From CAJQPP01 sp041747075 (GTDB taxonomy: Bacteria; Planctomycetota; Planctomycetia; Pirellulales; Pirellulaceae): a DNA stretch of 19,646 nt. Position 1 is the stretch's first letter. Every line of letters begins with the position of its first letter. Positions 6,444 through 13,556 of this stretch are shown piece by piece. The notes beneath the pieces were generated by a model. The model was not told the origin of the DNA. It did no database searches and worked only from the letters and a program-made list of their open reading frames with translations. Both the position numbers and the translations under genes were made by a program. Location of the stretch: contig JBGTFW010000053.1 of the NCBI GenBank assembly GCA_041747075.1, positions 1 through 19,646 of the forward strand, read 5' to 3'.

Positions 6444-6863
6444 CTAGCGCCGGACAATCAGGCCGACGATGATCCCGGTGACCAGTCCGGCCCCAAAGCA
6501 AACCGCCAACGACTCCACCGGCCTCTGGCGCACAAGGTCGCCTGCCTGTTCGACACCCTGTTGTATCTGGTCGCGCGCGGCCACTGCCGTATCCTGGATT
6601 GCGTGCCCGGCGGTCGAGGCATAGTCGCGAACCGTTTCGGTGGCCTGGTTCCAGATGTTCTTGCCCTCGTGCGAGAGATTCTCGAGAAAGTCCTCGATCG
6701 CTTCGCGGCTCTTGCCGGTTTTACGCTGCACCAGTCCAATCAGTTGTTCGGTATTGCCCTGAACACGATCAAGTTCGTCGTCCGTCAGTTGCCCCCAGGC
6801 CTCCTGCAATTTTCCCTTGATTTCGTTCCAGTGGCCTTTGGCAATTTGTTTCGTAGCGGGCAT
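6444..6863 (-). CDS. CsbD-domain protein fused to a YqjD/ElaB-type membrane tail
   Basis: A 139-residue protein with two parts. Residues ~10-60 form a CsbD domain, recognised by HWNEIKGKLQEAWGQLTDDE and the following acidic helix; CsbD proteins are general-stress proteins (sigma-B regulated in Bacillus subtilis). Residues ~70-139 form a DUF883-like tail: a long amphipathic helix (ATETVRDYASTAGHAIQDTA...), the step VRQRP, and the membrane helix AVCFGAGLVTGIIVGLIVRR. Most CsbD proteins are soluble and about 65 residues, so the fusion anchors the domain to the membrane. The ATG at 6863 has AAAGGAAA upstream. It is the first gene of the cluster and, by inference, stress-induced. Confidence 0.85.
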   Translation of the reverse strand: MPATKQIAKGHWNEIKGKLQEAWGQLTDDELDRVQGNTEQLIGLVQRKTGKSREAIEDFLENLSHEGKNIWNQATETVRDYASTAGHAIQDTAVAARDQIQQGVEQAGDLVRQRPVESLAVCFGAGLVTGIIVGLIVRR

Positions 6864-7357
6864 GGTCGTTTCCTTTCTGTGGACCGTTACAACTCAGGCG
6901 AGTCAAAAAGACCAGCATTCGATTGAACGGTCATAACGCGATATGGCAATTCCGAGCCAACACGAGCCCGGTGTTTCAAAGACTAGCCATTCCCAGTGCA
7001 TTTCGCGGACCAAAACTCGTCAAGAGCATTCCAGCCCGCGAATTTCCGGCAATTCCCGTTTGACTGGCCCCACGGAACCGAATTGTGGTTGCCGCTCGAC
7101 CAGTGTGGTTTCCCACTCGCTCGTGCCCTTACTCAACCAGCGCATTGGCCCTGAGAAGCGAAATGCAAGTTGGGCATGCCTCCCGGCAAGTTGGAATTCC
7201 CGCGGAGGGAGCGGGGACGCACAGGAATGTCCGCTCAGGTAGAATGTGTGACGATTCCCGCCGACTTTCGTCGGGGGCGTCTGTTGCATCACTGTGCCTG
7301 TTTTCAGATCATTGAGTCGGGTTTGTTCATCCCCCCTGTCGTCCCGCGGTCGTCCCC
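6864..7357. other. Long divergent intergenic region without a recognised gene
   Basis: These 494 bp lie between the CsbD-like gene (minus) and the permease gene (plus), so both promoters should be inside. I found no convincing -35/-10 pair. A 90-codon minus-strand frame covers 7020-7292, but it has no ribosome-binding site and no recognisable domain, so it is not called. A 9-base direct repeat CCAACTTGC occurs on the minus strand around 7165-7195, and a small hairpin CCGAC-TTTC-GTCGG lies at 7261-7274. Confidence 0.5.
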
Positions 7358-9214
7358 GTGCTCGTCGGTCCCGTATTCACTCGCGAAGCAGTCGTAGCGC
7401 CGCGGCGGACGCGGTTTTACATTTCGCGAACGGTCTATGCCATTGCGCTGTTGCTGTTGATGTGTACGGCGTGGATGGTCCTCGCGGGGACCCAGATCAT
7501 CCGCAACCTGGGGGATATGGCGCGTTTCGGAACGATCTTGTTTCAGATTCTGGCGCCGCTGCAAATGGTCCTTCTTTCGTTCATGGCGGCCATTCAGGCG
7601 GCAAGCGGCGTCGCCGTCGAAAAGGACAAGCAGACCCTCATCCTGCTTCTCATGACTCGGCTGTCCAACAGTGAACTGGTGCTCGGGAAGTTGCTGGCCA
7701 GTCTGCTTCACATTCTGGTTTTGCTCGTCACGGCGCTGCCAATTTTCATGTTGATTGTGCTCTTCGGCGGAACGTCGTTTCACCAGGTTGGCTGGACGTT
7801 CGCACTCACGGCACTGGTGGCGCTGGCGGCGGGCAGTCTCGGTTCGACGGTCGCGCTGTGGCGCGAAAAGACCTTTCAGACGCTTGCCCTCGTCGGGCTT
7901 GCGATCGTCTTTTGGGTCGGTATTGCCGAAGTCACCGGGCTCTGGTGGGGAACGACTGGCGGCGTCGAAGGGAACCAGATCGCGGCGGCCATGAATCCGT
8001 TGCGCGCGATCCTTGCGGCGAGCCGCCCCGGCGTTGTTTACGTATGGCCAAGCGACGTGCTCCCTTGCCTGTTAGTCATGGCGGCGCTGTCGCTTGCTCT
8101 CAATGGGCTGGCGATCGTCCGCATTCGCGTGTGGAACCCCAGTCGCGAGATGCGTCCCCGTCATGACGGGCAGGCTGCAAACGCGACGATCTGGTCGCGC
8201 AAGGTCGTCGAGGGAGAAACTCCGGCGGCATCCAGCGACATTCGCGCGCGGACGGCGCGCGACGAATCGCTTCGCGAGGAACATGTGGACGCGCGGACTC
8301 GCGCGACGAATCGGACCAGCCGCGTTGTCTGGGACAACCCCGTTCTCTGGCGCGAAGCGCGAACGTGGGCGTACGGCAAGAAGATTATCCTGATTCGCGT
8401 TGCATGGTGGATTCTTGGCGGGCTGGTGCTTTACGCGCTATATGCGATGGCTGCGAACCACTCGCTGTACCAGCGGTCCGATGGCACAAGTGTCTCAATT
8501 CCGCCGGCGACGTGGGTCCTTGGGCCGTTCATGCTGTTGAGCCTGGTGATGATCAACGCGCTGGGCGTTACGTCGCTGACCAACGAGCGCGACGGGCGCT
8601 CGCTCGATTTGCTGCTGGTAACCGACCTCTCGCCGCGCGAATTCCTCATCGGCAAGCTTGGTGGCGTACTCATTGTCACGTTCGACGCCGTCCTGCTGCC
8701 GATGGTGATGTGCGTCTTTCTCTGGTTTGCTGGAGCGTTGTCGCTGGAATACCTCGCGTACCTGGTGATCGGACTTCTGGTACTCGACGTTTTCGTGGCG
8801 ATGCTTGGCCTGCATTGCGGCATGATTTACGCCAACAGCCGGCAAGCGATTGGAGTCAGCCTGGGGACCGTGTTCTTTCTCTTTCTCGGGATCGTCACGG
8901 CGATGGTGATGATGGTTTCGTTCACCGGGAACGTCGAAGCACAAATCACGCCCTTCCTCGCCTGCATGGTGGGCGGCGGCGTGGGGCTGTATGTCGCCCT
9001 TGGATCGAGGAATCCGTCACCCGCCCTTGCGATGGCGGCCGGGCTGCTGCCGCTGGCAATGTTCTTTTCAATCACCAGCCTTTTGCTTGAACGCTATCTG
9101 TCCGTGCTGCTGGTCGTCGCGTTCACCTACGGCTTTACCACCACGGCGATGATGATCCCCGCGCTGGGTGAATACAACATCTCGATGGGCCGGGCGAGGA
9201 CGCTGGACGAATGA
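7358..9214 (+). CDS. ABC-2 type transporter permease with two tandem modules
   Basis: A 618-residue protein starting at GTG 7358, the first possible start after an in-frame stop at 7313; no Shine-Dalgarno sequence is seen. It contains two copies of an ABC-2 permease module joined by a charged linker (~265-325). Each module opens with a coupling-type segment (VGPVFTREAVVAPRR at 3-17; NPVLWREARTWAYGKK at 327-342) and carries the same internal motif E-(K/R)-D-x-x-(T/S)-L-x-L-L-L-x-T-x-L-S at 88-103 and 410-425, followed by GKL. About twelve membrane helices are predicted. Such proteins export unknown substrates with a separate ATPase, which is not within this window. The gene ends 17 bp from the convergent small gene at 9232. 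Confidence 0.85.
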   Translation: MLVGPVFTREAVVAPRRTRFYISRTVYAIALLLLMCTAWMVLAGTQIIRNLGDMARFGTILFQILAPLQMVLLSFMAAIQAASGVAVEKDKQTLILLLMTRLSNSELVLGKLLASLLHILVLLVTALPIFMLIVLFGGTSFHQVGWTFALTALVALAAGSLGSTVALWREKTFQTLALVGLAIVFWVGIAEVTGLWWGTTGGVEGNQIAAAMNPLRAILAASRPGVVYVWPSDVLPCLLVMAALSLALNGLAIVRIRVWNPSREMRPRHDGQAANATIWSRKVVEGETPAASSDIRARTARDESLREEHVDARTRATNRTSRVVWDNPVLWREARTWAYGKKIILIRVAWWILGGLVLYALYAMAANHSLYQRSDGTSVSIPPATWVLGPFMLLSLVMINALGVTSLTNERDGRSLDLLLVTDLSPREFLIGKLGGVLIVTFDAVLLPMVMCVFLWFAGALSLEYLAYLVIGLLVLDVFVAMLGLHCGMIYANSRQAIGVSLGTVFFLFLGIVTAMVMMVSFTGNVEAQITPFLACMVGGGVGLYVALGSRNPSPALAMAAGLLPLAMFFSITSLLLERYLSVLLVVAFTYGFTTTAMMIPALGEYNISMGRARTLDE

Positions 9215-9231
9215 CGTCGTTTGCTTCGCGG

Positions 9232-9513
9232 TTACTTGCGATAGCCGAGCGAGTGGATCACGTTGAGCATCTCCTCATACGTAATAAAGCGGCGGCGATG
9301 GACGAGTTTGTACTGGTCGATCGCCTGTCCCAATTCACGCGCGGGTGGCGACAGTTCGCTGTGCGTATTTCCAAACTGCCGTCGCTCAATCACCGGCGGC
9401 GCGGTGGCCGGGAAGCCGTTTCGCCGATCCGGAAAGACGACTTTCGCGCCCGGTTGAAGGACGCCATTCACTGGAACTTGCGGTACAGTGAGGGAGGGAT
9501 TGGTAACGCTCAT
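9232..9513 (-). CDS. Conserved small protein, probably planctomycete-specific
   Basis: A 93-residue soluble protein. The N-terminal half is Pro/Val-rich and probably flexible; the C-terminal half is helical and charged (SPPARELGQAIDQYKLVHRR, then FITYEEMLNVIHSLGYRK). I recognise this C-terminal pattern from small hypothetical proteins of planctomycetes but know of no function. The ATG at 9513 is preceded by GCGGAG at good spacing. The gene is convergent with the permease gene and separated from it by 17 bp. An inverted-repeat region lies 70 to 120 bp upstream. Confidence 0.75.
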   Translation of the reverse strand: MSVTNPSLTVPQVPVNGVLQPGAKVVFPDRRNGFPATAPPVIERRQFGNTHSELSPPARELGQAIDQYKLVHRRRFITYEEMLNVIHSLGYRK

Positions 9514-9582
9514 GAAAATACTCCGCTTTGAATTCGTTGCCTGGGCGGCGTGAACGTCCGTCGGCGTTCGCGAAACAATACC

Positions 9583-9631
9583 CCGGTTTTCCGAACTGTC
9601 AAAACCGGTTCCGACGGTTGTGCCAAACCGG
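9583..9631. promoter_or_regulatory. Inverted-repeat cluster of AAACCGG motifs
   Basis: CCGGTTTT (9583-9590) and AAAACCGG (9601-9608) form an 8-bp inverted repeat with a 10-base spacer, and a third AAACCGG lies at 9625-9631, which can pair alternatively with CCGGTT at 9605-9610. The array is upstream of the small gene that starts at 9513. It could be a repressor operator or a folded leader; no T-run suggests termination. Confidence 0.35.
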
Positions 9632-9749
9632 AGAAAAGAAGCGGGGAAAGCGCTTCGGATTCTTCCGGTCGAGCCGTTTGTCGGACTCAGCGAGTCGCCG
9701 CCCTGAACAGGCTCCTGGAATACGGAATCGGCTACTTCGACCGTCGAAT

Positions 9750-10655
9750 TTACCGGGAGGCCTGTAATGCCGAATCGAGGTCCTCGGCAATTTGTCGCTC
9801 CCGTTCCCGAAGAGCCTGGTTTTCAGGAAAGACCTGGCGAGCGGACCGGATCGCCAGTTCGGCACCCGACCGGTCCCCCGATTGCAGCAACGACCGGCTG
9901 AGCAACAGCCATACGTCCGCGGTCGAATCCTCGCGTCCGGTCGCTGCGGTGAGCATCCGCGTGGCGCGTTCATTTTGTTGCAACTCGACCAGCGCCAGCC
10001 CCGTCAATTCGACGGCGCGTATCGGAAGCTGCTCGTCCGCGAATCCGCTGTTGTGAATCTCAAGGGCCGTCAGGGCACGGAGCGGTTCACCGCGCAACAG
10101 CCACGTATCGGCTAACTCCAGTCGAGTCCCCATATTGTGTGGATCATGGACCGCGGCGCGATGAAGCATGTCGAGAGCCTGATCAAGTTGTCCCGTCGAT
10201 TTCTCGCTCAGTCCGCGCAACAGCCACGCTTCGGAACTTCGCCGATCGAATTCGAGAGCGAGCATGGCGTGGTGCCGCGCCTCGTTGGGCCGGGAAACCC
10301 GCAAGTACAACCGGCCGATCTCGACGTGCAGTGCGGGATCGTCGGGTGCCTTCTCAATCGCCAGCCTGAGTTGCGCAATGGCCGGCTCGATTTCGTTTTG
10401 TTCAACAAGGGCCGCGGCCAGATGTCGGTGAACACGCGGGTCGTCGGGGGTCGCCGCGCATGCCTGGCGGAGGAGGGTCGTCGCCTCGTCCGCGCGGCTG
10501 CGATGCAACGCCGCCAGTCCGTGCGCAGTTAGTTCTCTCGCCGCCGCCACGTTCATCTGCTCATGGCGGTTGCCAAAACTGCAACATCCCGCCGCCGACG
10601 CGATCACGCCCGACAGCATCAGCAGAATCAATCGGAGGGTAGCTATTTGGCTCAA
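9750..10655 (-). CDS. TPR-repeat lipoprotein
   Basis: A 301-residue protein. I chose the TTG at 10655 because it yields a short basic start, a hydrophobic core (LILLMLSGVIASAAG) and a lipobox ending in Cys-24, and because GGAAAA lies 8 bases upstream. The frame continues to 10832, but that would bury the signal behind about 59 residues. After the Cys the protein consists of consecutive tetratricopeptide repeats, for example AALVEQNEIEPAIAQLRLAI with DPALHVEIGRLYLRVSRPNE, and again at the DVWLLLSRSLLQSGDRSGAE segment near the end. It is probably an envelope scaffold for protein-protein contacts. It is transcribed away from the gene at 10878. Confidence 0.82.
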   Translation of the reverse strand: MSQIATLRLILLMLSGVIASAAGCCSFGNRHEQMNVAAARELTAHGLAALHRSRADEATTLLRQACAATPDDPRVHRHLAAALVEQNEIEPAIAQLRLAIEKAPDDPALHVEIGRLYLRVSRPNEARHHAMLALEFDRRSSEAWLLRGLSEKSTGQLDQALDMLHRAAVHDPHNMGTRLELADTWLLRGEPLRALTALEIHNSGFADEQLPIRAVELTGLALVELQQNERATRMLTAATGREDSTADVWLLLSRSLLQSGDRSGAELAIRSARQVFPENQALRERERQIAEDLDSALQASR

Positions 10656-10877
10656 ATGATTTTTCCGGCAAACATTGTCAGTCCACCCCCCAAAGCCGCA
10701 TTCGTGTATCATGCTCCTCGTGGACGCGGCACGATTCCGAATCCACTGTGCCCTCCGCGGGCGGGGCGGGAATCGTACGAACGTCGGGCTTCCAGGAATA
10801 TATCGATCCGGAAAATCCCGGAAATCCAGCATGCTTTAGCAGTTGAGGTCGAGGACACAAAAGGCGTACGCAGGAAG

Positions 10878-11327
10878 GTGACAGCAGTATTCAAAAAGCA
10901 TGGTTTGAATTTCCAGTATCCGGAAAACTGGGAAGTCCAGGAAAGCTACGCACCTGACAAAGCCATTGAAATCTGGCTGCTCGCTCCTTCAGGTGCCTTT
11001 TGGTCGGTGCTGGCATGGCCCGTCCACGCCGATCCCGATGAACTCATGAGCAGCGTGCTCGGTTCACTCCGCGAGCAATACGACAGTTTCGAATGCCAGA
11101 AGGTCAAGGGCCAGCGTGAGGGGTTGGCACTGACCGGTTATGACTCGCACTTCTTTTGTCTCGACTTGCTCGTGACCAACCAGATGCGGTCGGTTGCCAT
11201 TGGCGAGTTTCAGCTCCTGATTATGGTTCAGGCGGAGAGTCGCGAGTTTGAGCAAATGGAACGGGTCTTTGACGCGATCACGACGAGTTTGCTGCGCGGT
11301 TTCCAGACGGGTTACGAGACCGTATAG
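10878..11327 (+). CDS. Uncharacterised protein, possibly DcrB/PsbP-like fold
   Basis: About 149 residues. The recognisable beginning is FKKHGLNFQYPENWEVQE, a pattern typical of small proteins with the Mog1/PsbP/DcrB fold, in which a 'f.FrYPxxW.v' strand pair opens the domain. Later segments (GAFWSVLAWP, DELMSSVLGSLREQY, MERVFDAITTSLL) suit alternating strands and a C-terminal helix. No signal peptide or membrane helix is seen. The start is uncertain: the GTG at 10878 has AGGAAG almost touching it, and there is no ATG in a sensible place, though the frame is open back to 10563. The fold suggestion is weak. A REPIN-like repeat follows 14 bp after the stop. Confidence 0.65.
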   Translation: MTAVFKKHGLNFQYPENWEVQESYAPDKAIEIWLLAPSGAFWSVLAWPVHADPDELMSSVLGSLREQYDSFECQKVKGQREGLALTGYDSHFFCLDLLVTNQMRSVAIGEFQLLIMVQAESREFEQMERVFDAITTSLLRGFQTGYETV

Positions 11328-11341
11328 TCGTGCGTCGTCTT

Positions 11342-11422
11342 TGGAGTGCGGTGACTCGGCACCGCTTTGGATTGCTCTGTTGACCGGAGAAATCCAAACC
11401 TCCGCCCGGCCGGAGCACTCCA
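11342..11422. repeat. REPIN-like element, one A and one inverted B half-unit
   Basis: Half-unit A3 (11342-11373) has the same flanks (TGGAGTGC, TTTGGATT) and the same GCGGTG/CACCGC stem as A1 and A2, but with loop ACTCGG in place of ATTTAG. After 17 bp, half-unit B3 (11391-11422) starts AATCCAAA and ends ACTCCA, with stem CCTCCG/CGGAGC carrying one mismatch. This is the simplest form of the element seen in the window. A truncated extra copy (CCGGAGCACTCC) follows to about 11440. Confidence 0.85.
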
Positions 11423-11583
11423 AAGCCGGAGCACTCCGACGCTCCGCGAGGGACGCAAAAGCGGGGAAGGAATTGAAAAATTTACAAACGGCGCGCGATC
11501 AAAAATTTCCTGTTCTGCCGATTGCGGAAAGTTTCCATCACGGATTCCCGGCACATTCGGAAAAACGGCCAACCCGATTCGTC

Positions 11584-11599
11584 TGGCACGCGAACTGCA
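11584..11599 (+). promoter_or_regulatory. Sigma-54-like -24/-12 site in a non-coding region
   Basis: TGGCACG (11584-11590), four bases, then CTGCA (11595-11599) match the sigma-54 consensus TGGCACG-N4-TTGCW at every defined position but one (C for the first T), and the GG-to-GC distance of 12 bp is right. It points into a region with no plus-strand gene and then runs antisense to the end of pyruvate kinase. Chance occurrence is possible. Confidence 0.35.
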
Positions 11600-11780
11600 T
11601 GGAGAGGGATTGACTCAACCACTGTCACGGCTCACCACCTGCTGGATCCGTGTGGCAGGGATGTCGACCGTGAATCTTAGGCAATCCTCCGCCGGTGTAT
11701 TGGCGGAACCACCAAAGCAACCCCCCGACTTGCGGGTCAGGTCACGCAGCCACCTTTTCACGGTGCAGAGTTGAGGTACT

Positions 11781-13253
11781 TCAGGGTACTTTCCAGACGA
11801 TAATCGAGTCGTGGATTCCGGGCCATAACTCGGTGTCGGCGACAAAGACAACGCGATCGCCGCTTTCCAGTTCCCCGGCCTCGACGAGCCACCGCCTCAA
11901 CCGGTCGCGCAACTCGTTTATATCGAGCGTCGGAGCGAACAATGGAGAAATTCCCCAAAGCAGGCACATGCGATTGACCACTTGGGGCTGATCCGTTACC
12001 GCGATCGTGGGTATAAAGTCACGTTGTTTGGATTTGACGATCGCCGCGTCGGCGCTATCGGTCGCAATGACCACCATCCGCGCCGCGGATTTCCGGGCCA
12101 CGACCGCCGCGCCAAAAATGATGGCTTCGGTGACGCCCAGCGCGACGGGTCGCTCGCGAGCAAAATCGCGCGAGGGGCGACCCTCAAGCGCCGTCTCGGT
12201 CTCGGCCTGAATCTTCCGCATCATGCGGACTGCTTCGACCGGCCAGTCGCCGATGGCGGTTTCCCCGGAGAGCATGCAGGCATCGGCACCGTCAAGAATC
12301 GCGTTGGCAACGTCGCTGACCTCGGCGCGAGTCGGGTGGCGATTCACGTGCATGCTTTCAAGCATTTGTGTTGCTACGATCACCGGTTTTCCCAACCGTG
12401 CGCACGCGCGAATGATCCGTTTTTGCGCCAGCGGCGTTTTTTATATTTAAATTTAGACCCCCAGGTCGCCGCGCGCGACCATCACGGCGTCGGCCGCCGC
12501 GACGATGGCGTCGAGGTGGTCAAGGGCCTCTCGTTTCTCGATCTTTGCGATGATCATCGCCGCGCTCCCCCGTTGCCTCAAGCGGGCTTTCAGGTCCTCC
12601 ACTTCACTGGCGCGGCGGACAAAACTGAGGCTGACGAATTCGATTTGGTTGTCGGCGGCCCACGTCGCGTTGTCGATGTCCTGGGGCAAGAGCGCCGCCA
12701 CACCCATCCGCACCCCCGGCAGATTGACTCCCTGGCGTGAACGCAGCGTCCCGCCATCGACGACCTGGCAACGAACGCGCTGATGCCCCTTGTCGAGCAC
12801 TTTCAAGCGGATCAAACCGTCGCTGAGCATGATGTCGTCGCCCACGGAAACCTCCTCCATCAACGATTCGTAACTGCACGTCAACTCGTGACTCGCTGCC
12901 GGGGAGTTGCCAGATACAAAGATCACTTCGTCGCCAGGACTCAGTTCGAGCGGGTCGGTATGCAATTGACCAAGCCGGATTTTCGGACCCGCCAGGTCGA
13001 CGAGGATTCCGGCGGGGCGACGTGCCTCGCGGCACGCCTCGCGAATCGTATCGACCGCCCTCTGGTGGTCCTCGCGATGTCCGTGCGCCATGTTGATCCG
13101 GAAGACGTCGACACCGGCTGCCAACAATTCCTTGAGAACGGACAGGGAACCGGAGGCCGGACCGACGGTCGCAACCGTTTTCGTCCGGGTGAAACGCGAC
13201 TTGCGCTCGATCGAGAAAGGAGATGCCGCGCTGGACGAATGAAGTTGACTCAT
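11781..13253 (-). pseudogene. pyk: Pyruvate kinase, interrupted by three in-frame TAA codons
   Basis: The frame of 491 codons encodes a whole pyruvate kinase (phosphoenolpyruvate + ADP to pyruvate + ATP), but codons 267, 269 and 271 are TAA. Before them: TKTVATVGPAS (24-34), RINMAHG (52-58), VDLAGPKIR (85-93), the catalytic Lys in IIAKIEK (237) and MVARGDLGV (258-266). After them, in the same frame: TPLAQKRIIRACARLGKPV and VIVATQMLESM, then the C-terminal domain to the natural stop. Normally Glu follows GDLGV. The disruption lies in the active-site domain, so neither half can work alone. Lys-91 with Leu-87 and Leu-94 resembles K+-independent enzymes. The ATG at 13253 follows GGAAAC. It may be a true mutation or a sequence error. 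Confidence 0.9.
12437..12455. other. 19-bp pure A/T run carrying the stop codons
   Basis: Positions 12437-12455 contain no G or C, inside a gene that is otherwise GC-rich. On the minus strand codons 267-272 read TAA-ATT-TAA-ATA-TAA-AAA. If family-typical codons for Glu-Ile-Asp-Ile-Ala-Lys (GAA ATT GAC ATC GCC AAA) are assumed, every G has become T and every C has become A, with all A and T unchanged and no length change. The run includes the 8-bp palindrome ATTTAAAT (12445-12452). Confidence 0.85.
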
Positions 13254-13556
13254 GTTTCCGGGCCGCCAAACGGGGGGAAAGCTGGGAGGATTGAGAAATG
13301 CCGGTTTGAACGTTCTACACCCTTAGCCCGGAATTGCCGATAGCCGGAAGTGGTCCCCTCAACGGCCCATACGTTACAGGTTGTCACGCTACTGAAAAAC
13401 GGGAAATTCAAACGAATTTTGTGCCGAATTGACCCTCAAATACGCTTCTTTTAATACGGAAAAAAAGTAGCGCGGAGCCTGTACGGCGGCTGGACTTGTG
13501 GTACACTAAGGATGCACCAGGAAACGTTCATCACTGATTTCACCCTTGTCGAACCC
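13254..13556. other. Divergent promoter region between pyk and the PEP-CTERM gene
   Basis: The 303 bp contain the plus-strand promoter at 13429-13457 and a second weak candidate with an extended -10 (TGGTACACT, ending at 13507). For pyruvate kinase on the minus strand no convincing promoter was found. The stretch around 13390-13470 is clearly AT-richer than the neighbouring genes. A start at 13512 for the PEP-CTERM gene is possible but leaves an unusual N-terminus. Confidence 0.5.
13429..13457 (+). promoter_or_regulatory. Sigma-70-type promoter for the PEP-CTERM/NYN pair
   Basis: TTGACC (13429-13434, five of six) and TAATAC (13452-13457) are separated by exactly 17 bp. Transcription would start near 13464 and give a leader of about 90 bases before the ATG at 13557. 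The two downstream genes are 15 bp apart, so they are probably cotranscribed. Confidence 0.65.

Larger units (their letters stand above)
11328..11780. other. Convergent intergenic region with a repeat and a sigma-54-like site
   Basis: These 453 bp separate the plus-strand gene ending at 11327 from pyruvate kinase ending at 11781. They hold the A-B repeat at 11342-11422, a partial repeat copy to about 11440, and a sigma-54-like promoter at 11584-11599. A 78-codon minus-strand frame (11615-11851) overlaps the end of pyruvate kinase and has no recognisable domain, so it is not called. A small hairpin CCGCC...GGCGG lies near 11688-11705. Confidence 0.55.

Noticed and set aside
6945..6975. Sigma-54-like site upstream of the CsbD-like gene (TTGGCTCGGAATTGCC on the minus strand)
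   Set aside because: The distance between GG and GC is 11 instead of 12 bp, which normally abolishes sigma-54 recognition.
7020..7292. A 90-codon minus-strand frame in the long intergenic region
   Set aside because: No ribosome-binding site and no recognisable domain, and the composition gives no sign of coding. It could be a diverged remnant, but nothing supports a gene.
11615..11851. A 78-codon minus-strand frame after pyruvate kinase
   Set aside because: It overlaps the end of the kinase gene in another frame, has no recognisable domain and no ribosome-binding site.
11781..12395. Independent gene made of the C-terminal part of pyruvate kinase
   Set aside because: The apparent start is a TTG that encodes the Leu of RLGKPV inside the family sequence, there is no ribosome-binding site, and the part lacks the catalytic Lys. 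It is the remainder of one broken gene.
12453..12455. Recoding of TAA (readthrough or altered genetic code) in pyruvate kinase
   Set aside because: TAA ends other genes here (for example at 9232), three recoded codons in five would be without precedent, and the codons lie in an anomalous A/T run.
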